From CAWHNT01 sp963830775 (GTDB lineage Bacteria > Pseudomonadota > Alphaproteobacteria > Geminicoccales > Geminicoccaceae): 64,000 nucleotides of DNA. Positions 27,066 to 35,801 of the stretch are shown here, piece after piece; the stretch's first letter is position 1, and each line of letters begins with the position of its first letter. The stretch is taken from assembly GCA_963830775.1 (NCBI GenBank), contig CAWHNT010000022.1, positions 62,001-126,000 on the forward strand, written 5' to 3'. Made by a program: the position numbers and the translations under genes. The notes under the pieces are model-generated. The model was given only the letters and a program-made list of their open reading frames with translations, was not told the origin of the DNA and made no database searches.

Positions 27066-27659
27066 ATGAGCGCGGACCTTACCCTCGCCCTGATCGACGC
27101 CGCGGCTGCCGCAATCGCGGAGAACGCTGAGGAGCTGACCCGGCTCGACCAGGCGATCGGCGACGGCGATCACGGCAGCAACATGCAGCGCGGATTCCAG
27201 GCGATCCTGGGCCAGCGGGAAGCACTCGCGGCACTCGGGCCGGGCCAGGCGCTGCAGAAGGCCGGGATGACGCTGGTCACCACCGTGGGCGGCGCCTCCG
27301 GGCCGCTCTATGGCAGCCTGCTCATGGCCGTCGGCAAGGCCGCCCAGGCCGGGAAGGGCTGGCCGGAGGCCTGTGCCGAGGGTGTGGAGGCCGTGAAGCG
27401 GCGCGGCAAGTCGGACGTGGGGGCCAAGACCATGCTCGACGTGCTCGTCCCGGTGGCCGAGGCGCTGGCCGCGGGCAAGCCCTTGGCCGAGCTTCGGCTC
27501 ATCGCCACCGCAAGCCGCGAGGCGACGAAGGAGATGCTGGCGACGCGGGGCCGGGCCTCGTTCCTGGGCGAGCGCTCGCGCGGGCACTACGATCCGGGCG
27601 CCACCTCGACCCAGCTCCTGATCCACGCCGTCTGCGACGTGCTGGAGGCACATGCATGA
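27066..27659 (+). CDS. dhaL: dihydroxyacetone kinase ADP-binding subunit DhaL
   Basis: 197 residues. The nucleotide and magnesium site is LDQAIGDGDHGSNM, with Asp28, Asp33 and Asp35 as the conserved ligands. GGASGPLYGS and KSDVGAKTMLDVL are further DhaL hallmarks. In PTS-type systems DhaL holds a permanently bound ADP that is rephosphorylated by DhaM and hands the phosphate to dihydroxyacetone bound on DhaK. The stop overlaps the dhaM start. It follows the ABC ATPases after 16 bases, so transporter and kinase are one transcription unit. Confidence 0.93.
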   Translation: MSADLTLALIDAAAAAIAENAEELTRLDQAIGDGDHGSNMQRGFQAILGQREALAALGPGQALQKAGMTLVTTVGGASGPLYGSLLMAVGKAAQAGKGWPEACAEGVEAVKRRGKSDVGAKTMLDVLVPVAEALAAGKPLAELRLIATASREATKEMLATRGRASFLGERSRGHYDPGATSTQLLIHAVCDVLEAHA

Positions 27660-28045
27660 GCGCCATCGTCGGAATCGTGATCGTCTCCCACTCGCCCAAG
27701 GTCGCCGAGGGTGCGGGCGACATGGTGCGGCAGATGGTGGGCACCGAGGTGCCCTGCGCCTGGACCGGCGGCGATCCGGCCGGTGGGCTCGGCACCAACG
27801 CGCTGGCGATCAAGGCCGCGATCGAAAGCGTGTGGAGCGAGGCCGGCGTCGCCGTGTTCGTCGATCTGGGCGGGGCCGAGATGAACGCCGAGATGGCGAT
27901 CGAGATGCTGGGCGAGGAGCGCGGGCGCCGGGTGCGGATCTGCAACGCGCCCGTGGTCGAGGGTGCCGTGGTCGGTGCCACCGAGGCTGCCGGGGCCGCC
28001 AGCCTGGAGCAGGTCTGCGCCACGGCGGAGGAGCTCAGCCCGTGA
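27656..28045 (+). CDS. dhaM: DhaM EIIA-like phosphotransferase subunit
   Basis: 129 residues covering only the EIIA(Man)-type domain: GIVIVSHSPKVAEG with phospho-acceptor His12, then LGTNALAIKAAI and VFVDLGGAEMNAEMAI. In E. coli, DhaM is a single chain with EIIA, HPr and truncated enzyme I domains; here the same order is spread over this and the next two genes. Its GTGA/ATGA overlaps with both neighbours indicate tight coupling. It passes phosphate from HPr to the ADP on DhaL. Confidence 0.92.
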   Translation: MSAIVGIVIVSHSPKVAEGAGDMVRQMVGTEVPCAWTGGDPAGGLGTNALAIKAAIESVWSEAGVAVFVDLGGAEMNAEMAIEMLGEERGRRVRICNAPVVEGAVVGATEAAGAASLEQVCATAEELSP

Positions 28046-28327
28046 CCGCGCTTCGCACCTCCATCACCATCACCCATCCGACCGGCCTGCACGCAAGGCC
28101 GGCGGTGAAGCTGACCAAGCTCGCCAAGACCTTCCCTGCCACGCTTGCGGCTGCGCCAGGCGCCCGATGGGAGCTGGGTGGATGCGAAGAGCATCGTCAA
28201 GGTCATGGGCCTGAAGATGCGCACCGGCACGCTGCTCGAGCTGGAGGCGGAGGGCGAGGCCGCCGAGCAGGCACTGGCCGAGCTGCGCTCCCTGGTCGAG
28301 CGCGATTTCGACGAGGCCCATGGCTGA
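28042..28327 (+). pseudogene. HPr-like phosphocarrier of the Dha system, one frameshift
   Basis: Small phosphocarrier relaying phosphate from enzyme I to DhaM. The GTG start at 28042 gives ITHPTGLHARPAVKLTKLAK with active His17. Near 28147 the frame breaks (gccacgcttgcgg; removing one T restores TLRLRQAPDGSWVDAKSIVKV), and the rest, VMGLKMRTGTLLELEAEGE, is typical HPr. DAKSIVKVMGL is the region of the regulatory serine. The restored product is about 95 residues. The last codons overlap the enzyme I start. A single extra base in a short repeat suggests a sequence error. Confidence 0.85.
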
Positions 28328-29924
28328 GCGCCTGCTTCACGGCCGGCCGGCGGCACCGGGCCTCGCGATCGGCCCGCTCGTCCGCCTCCTGCAGGCCACC
28401 GTCGATACGGGCGCCCACGGGCCGCCGCAGCAGGAGCATGCCCGGCTCGACCGGGCCATGGCGGAGGCAGGAGCCGAGCTGGAGGGGCTGGCCACCGCCG
28501 ACGGCGAGCTCGGGGCCGAGATCCTGGCCTTCCAGGTCGAGCTGCTGGGCGACCCTTCGCTGATCGAGCCGGCGCGCGCCGCGATCGAGCAGGGTGCCGG
28601 AGCAGCCGCCGCGTGGCGTGCCGCCCTGGAGGCGCAGATCCAGGAGTACGAAGCCGCCGAGGACGACTATTTCCAGGCCCGCGCCAGCGACCTGCGCGAC
28701 CTGATGGAGCGGGTGCTCTCGCATTTGGGCACACCCGTCGCCGGTGCTGTGGCCCTGCCGGCCGGTGCGATCGTTCTGGATCGCGACCTCACGCCGTCAC
28801 GCTTCCTCGCCATGGACTGGGCGCGGCTCGGCGGGGCGGCGCTCGAGGCCGGCAGTCCCTCCTCGCACGTTGCCATGCTGGCGCGCGCCCGCGGGGTGCC
28901 GCTGCTCACGGGGCTGGGCAATGTGCCCGCGATTGCGGTCGAGGCCGTGCTCGATGCGGAAACCGGCGTCCTGGTGCTCGACCCCAGCGCGCCGACCCGC
29001 AGGCTCTACGCACGCCGCCTTTCCGCTCGCCGCGAGGACGATAGCCGGGCCGCCTCCCTCCTGCATGAGCCAGCAGTCACGGCCACGGGCGAGCGCGTGG
29101 AGCTGATGCTCAACGTCGACCGCCCGGATGCCGTGAGCGACGAGCTGCTGGCCGCCTCCGACGGCGTCGGGCTGATGCGGACCGAGTTCCTCTTCCTCGG
29201 CCGCGAGCGGCTGCCGGACGAGGAGGAGCAGTACCGGGCCTTTGCTGCCCTGCTCGACCGGTTGGCCGGCAAGCCCGCGATCATCCGCACCCTCGATATC
29301 GGCGGCGACAAGCCGCTCCCCGGGATCAGCCTCGCCCACGAGAGCAACCCCTTCCTCGGCCTGCGCGGCCTGCGGCTCTGCCTCGAGCATCCCGAGCTCT
29401 TCCGCCCCCAGCTCCGCGCCCTCCTCCGCGCCGCCCACGGCCGGCCGGTGAAGGTGATGCTGCCGATGGTGGCGGCTGCCGACGAGCTGGCGGAGGCGCG
29501 GGCGATCATCGCGAGCTGCCTTGCCGAGCTGACGGCGGAGGGTGTCCCGGCCGCGATGCCGCCCCTGGGCATCATGGTCGAGACCCCGGCCGCCGCGATC
29601 GCCATCGACACCCTGCCGGCCGACTTCTACTCGATCGGCAGCAACGACCTCGTCCAGTACGTGCTGGCGGCCTCGCGCGACGCCGGCGGGCGGGTCGCGG
29701 CCCTGGCCGACCCGCGCCATCCGGCCGTGCTGCGGCTGATCGAGCGAGTGGTGCGCCATGGCAGCGAGACCGGGCTGCCGGTCAGCCTGTGCGGCGACAT
29801 GGCGTCCGACCCTGATCTCGTGCCCGTCCTCTTGGGCCTCGGCCTGCGCCGCCTCTCCGTGGCACCGGCAGCGCTCGCCCGGGTCAAGGTCGCTGTCCGC
29901 CGCTTCGGGGTCAGGGATGGATGA
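28320..29924 (+). CDS. ptsI: phosphoenolpyruvate-protein phosphotransferase (enzyme I) of the Dha system
   Basis: 534 residues, a full enzyme I. The phosphohistidine is His183 in GSPSSHVAMLAR. The PEP-binding barrel has DGVGLMRTEFLFLGR, RTLDIGGDKPLP, IMVETPAAA, IGSNDLVQY and the catalytic Cys491 in SLCGDMASDP. It takes phosphate from PEP and gives it to the neighbouring HPr. A dedicated copy inside a Dha operon suggests a private relay separate from any general nitrogen PTS. ATG 28320 overlaps the HPr gene end. Confidence 0.92.
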   Translation: MAERLLHGRPAAPGLAIGPLVRLLQATVDTGAHGPPQQEHARLDRAMAEAGAELEGLATADGELGAEILAFQVELLGDPSLIEPARAAIEQGAGAAAAWRAALEAQIQEYEAAEDDYFQARASDLRDLMERVLSHLGTPVAGAVALPAGAIVLDRDLTPSRFLAMDWARLGGAALEAGSPSSHVAMLARARGVPLLTGLGNVPAIAVEAVLDAETGVLVLDPSAPTRRLYARRLSARREDDSRAASLLHEPAVTATGERVELMLNVDRPDAVSDELLAASDGVGLMRTEFLFLGRERLPDEEEQYRAFAALLDRLAGKPAIIRTLDIGGDKPLPGISLAHESNPFLGLRGLRLCLEHPELFRPQLRALLRAAHGRPVKVMLPMVAAADELAEARAIIASCLAELTAEGVPAAMPPLGIMVETPAAAIAIDTLPADFYSIGSNDLVQYVLAASRDAGGRVAALADPRHPAVLRLIERVVRHGSETGLPVSLCGDMASDPDLVPVLLGLGLRRLSVAPAALARVKVAVRRFGVRDG

Positions 29925-30438
29925 GCCCCTGCCCGCGAGCCGTGCGGACGCCATCGCCGCCTACAAGATGCTGCTGCGCTCCTGCATCGAGCGCCGGCCC
30001 TCGGGCCTGCGCGGCCGGCTGGCCCTGGCGCTGGGCAAGCACAAGAGCTTCGTCTCGCAGATCACCAACCCGGCCTATGGCGTGCCGATCCCGGCGGCCG
30101 ACCTCCCCATCATCGTCGACATCTGCCATCTTTCGGCCGCCGAGCGCGAGCAGTTCCTGGCCCTCTACCGCGAGGCCCATCCCGAGCGGCAGAAGCGCCT
30201 GCCGAGGCCCGGGCCCGCGGCGCATGAGCTCAGGATCGCGCTGCCGAAGTTCCGCAGGGAGGCCACCGCCCGCGAGGTCGAGGCGCTGATCCTCGACATG
30301 GCCGCACGCATCATCCGCCTGGGCCAGCGCGCCGAGATCAACGACCAGGAGAGGGCCGCAACCGATGAAGAAGCTGATCAACCGGGTCGAGGACGTGCTG
30401 GTCGAGGCATTGCGCGGGTTCGGCGCGGCGCACGCTGA
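29917..30438 (+). CDS. HTH-like protein between enzyme I and dhaK
   Basis: About 173 codons as read. Residues 30-80 look like an XRE-type helix-turn-helix: LRGRLALALGKHKSFVSQIT, then IPAADLPIIVDICHLSAAER. The rest is helical and basic (LPKFRREATAREVEALILDM). No known family is certain. Start at 29917 (MDEPLPASRADA) overlaps the enzyme I stop, but the end runs 74 bases into dhaK, unlike all other junctions here. A one-base shift near 30345 would give EGRNR and a TGA overlapping the dhaK ATG, so the true protein may be about 150 residues. Likely an operon regulator. Confidence 0.6.
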   Translation: MDEPLPASRADAIAAYKMLLRSCIERRPSGLRGRLALALGKHKSFVSQITNPAYGVPIPAADLPIIVDICHLSAAEREQFLALYREAHPERQKRLPRPGPAAHELRIALPKFRREATAREVEALILDMAARIIRLGQRAEINDQERAATDEEADQPGRGRAGRGIARVRRGAR

Positions 30439-31351
30439 CCTCGTCCTCGTCCACACCGATCCCACCTTCGTCACCCGGGCCGTCCTCACCGAGGCCGGCA
30501 AGGTGGCGCTGATCTCCGGCGGCGGCTCGGGTCACGAGCCCATGCATGCGGGCCTCGTGGGTCCCGGCATGCTGGACGCCGCCTGCCCCGGCCAGGTCTT
30601 CACCTCGCCCACGCCCGACCAGATGCTGGCGGCGGCCCAGGCGGTCGATTCCGGTGCCGGCGTCCTCTTCATCGTCAAGAACTATGAAGGCGACGTGATG
30701 AACTTCGAGATGGCGACCGAGATGCACGAGGGCCGGCAGGCCACGGTCGTCATCAACGACGATGTCGCGGTCGAGGATTCAACCTGGACCACCGGCCGCC
30801 GCGGCGTGGCCGGGACCGTGATCGTCGAGAAGATCGTCGGTGCCGCGGCCGAGGCGAAGGCCGACCTCGACACCCTCCAGGCCCTTGGCCGCAAGGTCAA
30901 CGGCCGCACCCGCTCGATGGGGGTGGCTCTCACCTCCTGCACCGTCCCCGCCGCCGGCAAGCCCACCTTCGATCTCGGCGCAGGGCGAGATGGAGATGGG
31001 GGTCGGCATCCACGGCGAGCCCGGCCGCCGCCGCGTGCCGCTGGCGCTCGGCCGACGAGATCGCGCGCGAGATGGTGGGTGCGATCACCGGCGACCTCGC
31101 CGCCCCCGCAGGCAGCGAGGTCCTCCTCCTCGTCAACGGCTTCGGCGGCACGCCCTCGATGGAGCTCTACCTCATGTACGACGCCGCCCGCCGTATCCTC
31201 GACGCCCAGGGCCTCAAGGTCGCCCGCTCGCTGGTCGGCAGCTACTGCACCTCGCTCGACATGGCCGGCTGCTCGCTCACCTCACCGCCCTCGACGACGA
31301 GCTGCCCGCCTGTGGGACGCCCCGGTCCATACCGCGGCCCTGCGCTGGTAA
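30365..31351 (+). pseudogene. dhaK: dihydroxyacetone kinase substrate-binding subunit DhaK, frameshifted
   Basis: DhaK binds dihydroxyacetone covalently through a histidine and receives phosphate from DhaL. Intact front: VALISGGGSGHEPMHAG, VLFIVKNYEGDVMNFEMA and DDVAVED. After about 30977 the frame changes four times: GEMEMGVGIHGEPG (active His in GIHGE), then SADEIAREMVGAITGDLA through VGSYCTSLDMAGCSLT, then TALDDELPA, then RLWDAPVHTAALRW to the stop, which is back in the starting frame. All expected segments are present in order and net length fits (about 328 residues), so base errors are as likely as decay. Confidence 0.85.
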
Positions 31352-31418
31352 GCCTCGTCAGCCGGTCGAACAGCCCGAAGTAGAGCCGGCCTTCCCTGCA
31401 CCCGCGTGGCGCGATAGC

Positions 31419-31442
31419 ATGCATGGATAAATGTTCATGCAT
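31419..31442. repeat. ATGCATG/CATGCAT inverted repeat at the start of the M23 gene
   Basis: ATGCATG (31419-31425) and CATGCAT (31436-31442) form a perfect 7-base inverted repeat around 10 AT-rich bases (gataaatgtt, in part). It overlaps the proposed ATG of the peptidase gene. It may be an operator or simply a local low-complexity motif. Confidence 0.35.
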
Positions 31443-32951
31443 TGAGGGCGCCAGGATTGAATCCGTTCTCGCTGCCGGGCTGGCAGGCCTGCTGCTCGGG
31501 ATCGCGCCGGCGCTGGCCGAGTCGGGCGGCGGGCCGGTTGCCGTCGCTATCCGCGACGAGGCCTCGGCCCAGATCGAGGCGGTCCACGCCAAGATGGTAC
31601 AGCGTGCGGCGGCGCTGGGAGCCGCGGTTGCGACAAGGGTCACGCCCGGCCGTCGCTAGCTTCCAGTACCCGCTGCAGCTCTCGCCCACCGCCATGGGCT
31701 TCGCCGGAGAGGCCGTCTCCAACCATGTCGACATCGACGCCACGGCCGGCTTGCGTGATTTCGCCTGTGGTACTCGCACCTATGACGGGCATGGCGGCAC
31801 CGACATCTTTCTCTGGCCCTATTTCTGGAACAGCATGGACCGGGCCGAGACCGGGTGGTGGCGGCACTCCCTGGCGTGATCGTCGACAGAGAATGACGGT
31901 GCCTTCGACCGCCAATGTCAGTGGTGGGCAATCCACCGGCGAACTATGTCGTCGTCCGCCATGACAACGGCCTGCTTGGCTACTACTGGCATCTGAAGAA
32001 GGGCAGCGTCACCACCAAGGACCTGGGTGCGCGCGTGGCCGTGGGCGAGAAGCTCGGCTTCGTCGGCAGCTCCGGCTTCTCCACCGGGCCACATCTGCAC
32101 TTCGAGGTGCGGGACGGCGGCGGTGCCGTGGTCGACCCCTACGCGGGCGCATGCGGGGTGGCCACGACCGGGTGGACACACCAGGCGAAAGCCCGTCGAC
32201 CCGGCCTTGCTGCGGATCGCAACCCATGCGATGGCACCACCCAGCCAGTCGCAATGCAGCGACCCCGATCCCCGCTACGCCACCCGGTTTCCGCGCGGGG
32301 CCACGGTCTATGCTGCGGCCTACCTGCGCGACCAGCGGCCTCGACCCCGCTACGGTCGCCATCCTGCGGCCCGACGGCTCGGTGGCGACGTCCTACACCT
32401 CGGGCAAACTCCGCCTCGGGCTTCTGGGAGGCAGCCTACTGGTACACGAGCCTACCGGCTGCCGGCGAATGCGCCGCTGGGCGAGTGGCGGGTGAGGGTG
32501 AGCTTCGCCGGCAAGACAAGCTATCATGCGTTCGTGGTGGAATCGGCAGCACCAAAGACGGCGACTATCGCGGCGGTGGTGGCCTCGCCCGCGCGGTCGG
32601 TGAGCGTCGGCAAGAGGCGACTTCACGGTGCAGCTCAAGAACAGCTCCGCCAATCAGGCCATCGGCTGCAGGCTCTCGCTCGGCGCCCGATCAACGCCGA
32701 CGTGGTGTTCCGGCAGCTGAGCGACGGGCACACCGACCGGGCTGGAGAACGAAGCCTTCGCAATTCCGCCAAGAATGCGACGGTGAAGGCCCGCCTGAGC
32801 GTGACGCCGAGGACGGGCTTTCAAGGCCTCAGGCGCCGAGTTCCCGGCTCTGGCCAAGTGCATGAACTCGGCCACTGCCGCCTTCTCGCGCGACAAGACG
32901 ATGCTGACCCTGACCGGCGGGTCGGGCGGTTCTCCGGCCCTGTCGCAGTGA
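31423..32951 (+). pseudogene. M23-family (LytM) metallopeptidase, multiply frameshifted
   Basis: Remains of a secreted peptidoglycan endopeptidase. Segments in order but in different frames: a signal-like LAAGLAGLLLGIAPALA, FQYPLQLSPTAMGF, GTRTYDGHGGTDI (HxxxD metal motif), PPANYVVVRHDNGLLGYYWH, GEKLGFVGSSGFSTGPHLHF (HxH metal motif), then C-terminal beta-rich pieces GATVYAAAYLRDQ, LDPATVAILRPDGSV, GEWRVRVSFAGKTSY and FPALAKCMNSATAAFS, ending PALSQ at 32951. At least six frame changes occur over 1.5 kb. The zinc ligands are kept. This is the most damaged host gene in the window; whether by decay or poor sequence cannot be told. Confidence 0.65.
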
Positions 32952-33037
32952 TCGCTCCATCGCCGAACCACAGCCTTGAGCCCGCGGAGCCCGTACACCA
33001 TCCTGCCTGGCGGTGACCAGACAAGGAGAGGCCCGGC

Positions 33038-34009
33038 TTGGTCAGCGATCCCGTGCTCGCCCTTGACTGGCATCCCGTGGCCGCGGCCGACGAGCTGGTG
33101 CGACGGCGGGTCATGCCCGTGCGTCTGCTGGGCGAGGATCTGGTCCTCTGGCAGGGCGAGGACGGACGGGTGCAGGCCTGGCGGGACCTGTGCGTCCATC
33201 GGGGGACCAGGCTGTCGCTCGGCAGGGTCGAGGGGTGCACCTTGCGGTGCCCGTATCATGGCTGGGTCTATGGGGCGGACGGGCAGTGCGTCAGCATCCC
33301 GGCGCAACCGGAGGTGCCGCCGCCGCGGAGGGCCCGGGCCGGCGTCTATCGGGTGGCGGAGCGCTACGGGCTGGTGTGGGTGTGCCTGGGGGAGCCTGCG
33401 GGCGACCTGCCGCCGTTCCCGGAGTGGGAGGACGGGGCGTTCCGCAAGCTCCTGTGCGGGCCTTACACCGTCGAGGCGAGCGGGCCGCGGATCGTCGAGA
33501 ACTTCCTCGACGTGGCGCACTTTCCCTACGTGCACGAGAACGTGCTGGGCGTCCCGGACCGGCCCGAGATCGCGGACTATGAGGCGGCCGTCAGCGATGC
33601 GGGCGTGGAGGCCAGGGGCGTGCGGGTCTGGCAGCCCGATCCTTATGGGACCGGGCAGGGCGACTGGGTCTCCTACACCTACCGGGTGCATCGGCCGCTG
33701 ACGGCCTACCTGCTCAAGGAATCGACCGGCCCGCGCTTCTCGATCCTGCTCACGATCACGCCGCACGAGCCGGCGCGGAGCACGGCCTGGATGTGGATGG
33801 CCATGAACTACGGCCACGACCTGCCGGCGGCCGACCTGATCGCGTGGCAGGACGGGATCTTCGCCCAGGACCGGCCGATCCTGGAATCGCAGCGGCCGGA
33901 GCTGCTGCCGCTCGACCTCACGGCCGAGCTCAACATCAAGGCCGACCGCACGGCGATCGCCTACCGCCGCTGGCTCCGGCAGCTGGGCGTGAGCTTCGGC
34001 ACGGCCTGA
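33038..34009 (+). CDS. Rieske-type aromatic ring-hydroxylating oxygenase subunit
   Basis: 323 residues. The Rieske 2Fe-2S ligands are CVHRGTRLSLG (CxH) and LRCPYHGW (CxxH). The catalytic iron site begins with ENFLDVAHFPYVHEN (Asn, Asp, two His). Single-component members of this family (vanillate demethylase or chlorophyllide-type) need a separate reductase; none is adjacent unless the next flavoprotein serves. TTG start at 33038 is preceded by AAGGAGAGG. Substrate unknown. It is short for an alpha subunit (usually 340-450), mainly at the C-terminus. Confidence 0.85.
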   Translation: MVSDPVLALDWHPVAAADELVRRRVMPVRLLGEDLVLWQGEDGRVQAWRDLCVHRGTRLSLGRVEGCTLRCPYHGWVYGADGQCVSIPAQPEVPPPRRARAGVYRVAERYGLVWVCLGEPAGDLPPFPEWEDGAFRKLLCGPYTVEASGPRIVENFLDVAHFPYVHENVLGVPDRPEIADYEAAVSDAGVEARGVRVWQPDPYGTGQGDWVSYTYRVHRPLTAYLLKESTGPRFSILLTITPHEPARSTAWMWMAMNYGHDLPAADLIAWQDGIFAQDRPILESQRPELLPLDLTAELNIKADRTAIAYRRWLRQLGVSFGTA

Positions 34010-34061
34010 CCTGCGCGGTCGCCGCGTTGAAGGGGGCCCTGCTCCGACGTAGCATCGCGCC

Positions 34062-35732
34062 ATGACCGAGCCCGTGACCTCCATCGTCCGCGATCCCACC
34101 GACCCTTATCTGCGGGAGGCGCAGACCTTCCCGCGGCTGAATGCCGAGATGGCGGCACGCGTGGCAGCCTACGGGACCGAGGAGCGGCTGGCGGCGGGCA
34201 CGCTGGTGTTCGAGCGCGGGCAGCGCGGGGTCGACTTCCTCGTCGTGCTCGAAGGTGCGATCGAGATCGTCAGCCTCGCCGCGGACGACGAGCTCGCGGT
34301 GGTGACCACCCTGACCGACCGCCAGTTCGCGGGCGAGCTCGACCAGCTCAACGACCGCCAGGTCCTGGTCTCGGCCCGGGCGGCGGTGGAAAGCCTCGTG
34401 CTGCGGGTGAGGCGTGCGGACTTCAAGCGCCTGGTGACGGGCGAGCCCGACATCGGCGAGATCCTGATGCGCGCCTTCATCCTCCGCCGCGTAGGGCTGA
34501 TCCTGCACGGGCACGGCGGGGTGGCGCTGGTGGGGCCCGGTCACGGCGGCGACACGCTGCGGCTGCAGCGCTTTCTGGTCCGCAACGGCTATCCGCACCG
34601 TCTCCTGGACAGCGATACCGACCCGGAGGCTGCCCGCCTCATCGAGCTGTTCGAGCTCACGCCCGACCAGCTTCCAGCCGCCATCGCACCGCACCACTGC
34701 GTGATGCGCAACCCGAGCACCGCCTACCTCGCGGACGCCTTGGGGCTCACCGAAGCGCTCGACCCCGAGCAGGTCTATGACGTGGCCGTGGTGGGTGCCG
34801 GGCCCGCGGGCCTGGCGGCCGCGGTCTATGCCGCGTCCGAGGGGCTGCGGACGATCGTGATCGAGGGTACGGCTCCGGGCGGACAGGCGGGGACGAGCTC
34901 CAAGATCGAGAACTATCTGGGCTTCCCGACCGGCATCTCGGGCCAGGCGCTGGCGGGCCGGGCCCAGATCCAGGCGCAGAAGTTCGGCGCCCGGCTCGCG
35001 ATCTCGCGCATGGCGGCGAGCCTCGACTGCAGCGGGCACCCCTTCCGCATCGGCCTCGAGGACGGGCAGTGGGTGGAGGCGCGAGCGGTCGTCGTCGCCA
35101 CGGGTGCCCGCTACCGCCGCCTCGACGTGCCGGACTATGAGCGGTTCGAGGGCCAGGGCATCCACTACGCGGCCACCGCCATGGAGGCCCAGCTTTGTGC
35201 CGCCGAGGAGGTGATCGTCGTGGGCGGCGGCAACTCGGCGGGCCAGGCCGCCGTCTTCCTCTCCCGGACCGCGGCCCACGTGCACATCCTCGTCCGTGCG
35301 GACGGCCTCGCCGCCACCATGTCCGACTATCTGGTCCAGCGGATCGACTCCTCGCCCCGGATCACGCTCCACATCGGGACCGAGATCACCGGCCTCGCCG
35401 GCGACCGGCTCCTCCGTCAGGTCACCTGGACCGACCGGCGCACCGGTCGGAGCGAGACCAGGACGATCGGCAACCTCTTCGTCATGGTCGGGGCCCTGCC
35501 CAACACCGACTGGCTCGACGGCTGCCTCGAGCTCGACGACAAGGGCTTCATCCGCACCGGGCACGATGAGGCGTGCCGGGCGCTGGTCTCGCCCTACATG
35601 ACCACGAAGCCCGGCATATTTGCGGTAGGCGACGTGCGCTCGGGCTCGGTCAAGCGGGTAGCCTCCGGCGTGGGCGAGGGCTCGGTCGTGGTGCAGGCCA
35701 TCCACCAGTATCTGGCCGCGAACGGCGCCTGA
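34062..35732 (+). CDS. cyclic-nucleotide-domain / thioredoxin-reductase-like flavoprotein
   Basis: 556 residues in three parts. Residues 15-140: cyclic-nucleotide-binding fold (GTLVFERGQRGVDFLVVLEG, FAGELDQLNDR). Residues 140-235: a small thioredoxin-like domain (LQRFLVRNGYPHRLLDSD). Residues 240-556: FAD and NAD(P)H domains with VVGAGPAGLAAAVYAASEGL, GGQAGTSSKIENYLGFP, VVGGGNSAGQAAVFLS and IFAVGDVRSGSVKRVASGVG. The redox CxxC of true thioredoxin reductase is missing (region YAATAMEAQLC). Proteins of this layout are annotated as FAD-dependent oxidoreductases of unknown role. It may supply electrons to the preceding Rieske enzyme. Confidence 0.85.
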   Translation: MTEPVTSIVRDPTDPYLREAQTFPRLNAEMAARVAAYGTEERLAAGTLVFERGQRGVDFLVVLEGAIEIVSLAADDELAVVTTLTDRQFAGELDQLNDRQVLVSARAAVESLVLRVRRADFKRLVTGEPDIGEILMRAFILRRVGLILHGHGGVALVGPGHGGDTLRLQRFLVRNGYPHRLLDSDTDPEAARLIELFELTPDQLPAAIAPHHCVMRNPSTAYLADALGLTEALDPEQVYDVAVVGAGPAGLAAAVYAASEGLRTIVIEGTAPGGQAGTSSKIENYLGFPTGISGQALAGRAQIQAQKFGARLAISRMAASLDCSGHPFRIGLEDGQWVEARAVVVATGARYRRLDVPDYERFEGQGIHYAATAMEAQLCAAEEVIVVGGGNSAGQAAVFLSRTAAHVHILVRADGLAATMSDYLVQRIDSSPRITLHIGTEITGLAGDRLLRQVTWTDRRTGRSETRTIGNLFVMVGALPNTDWLDGCLELDDKGFIRTGHDEACRALVSPYMTTKPGIFAVGDVRSGSVKRVASGVGEGSVVVQAIHQYLAANGA

Positions 35733-35801
35733 CGTCGGCCGGCGACAAGAAGAGGCGGCTGCTTCCGGAAGCGGGGGCAGCCCGCCGCAGGGAGAGCTGA
35801 G

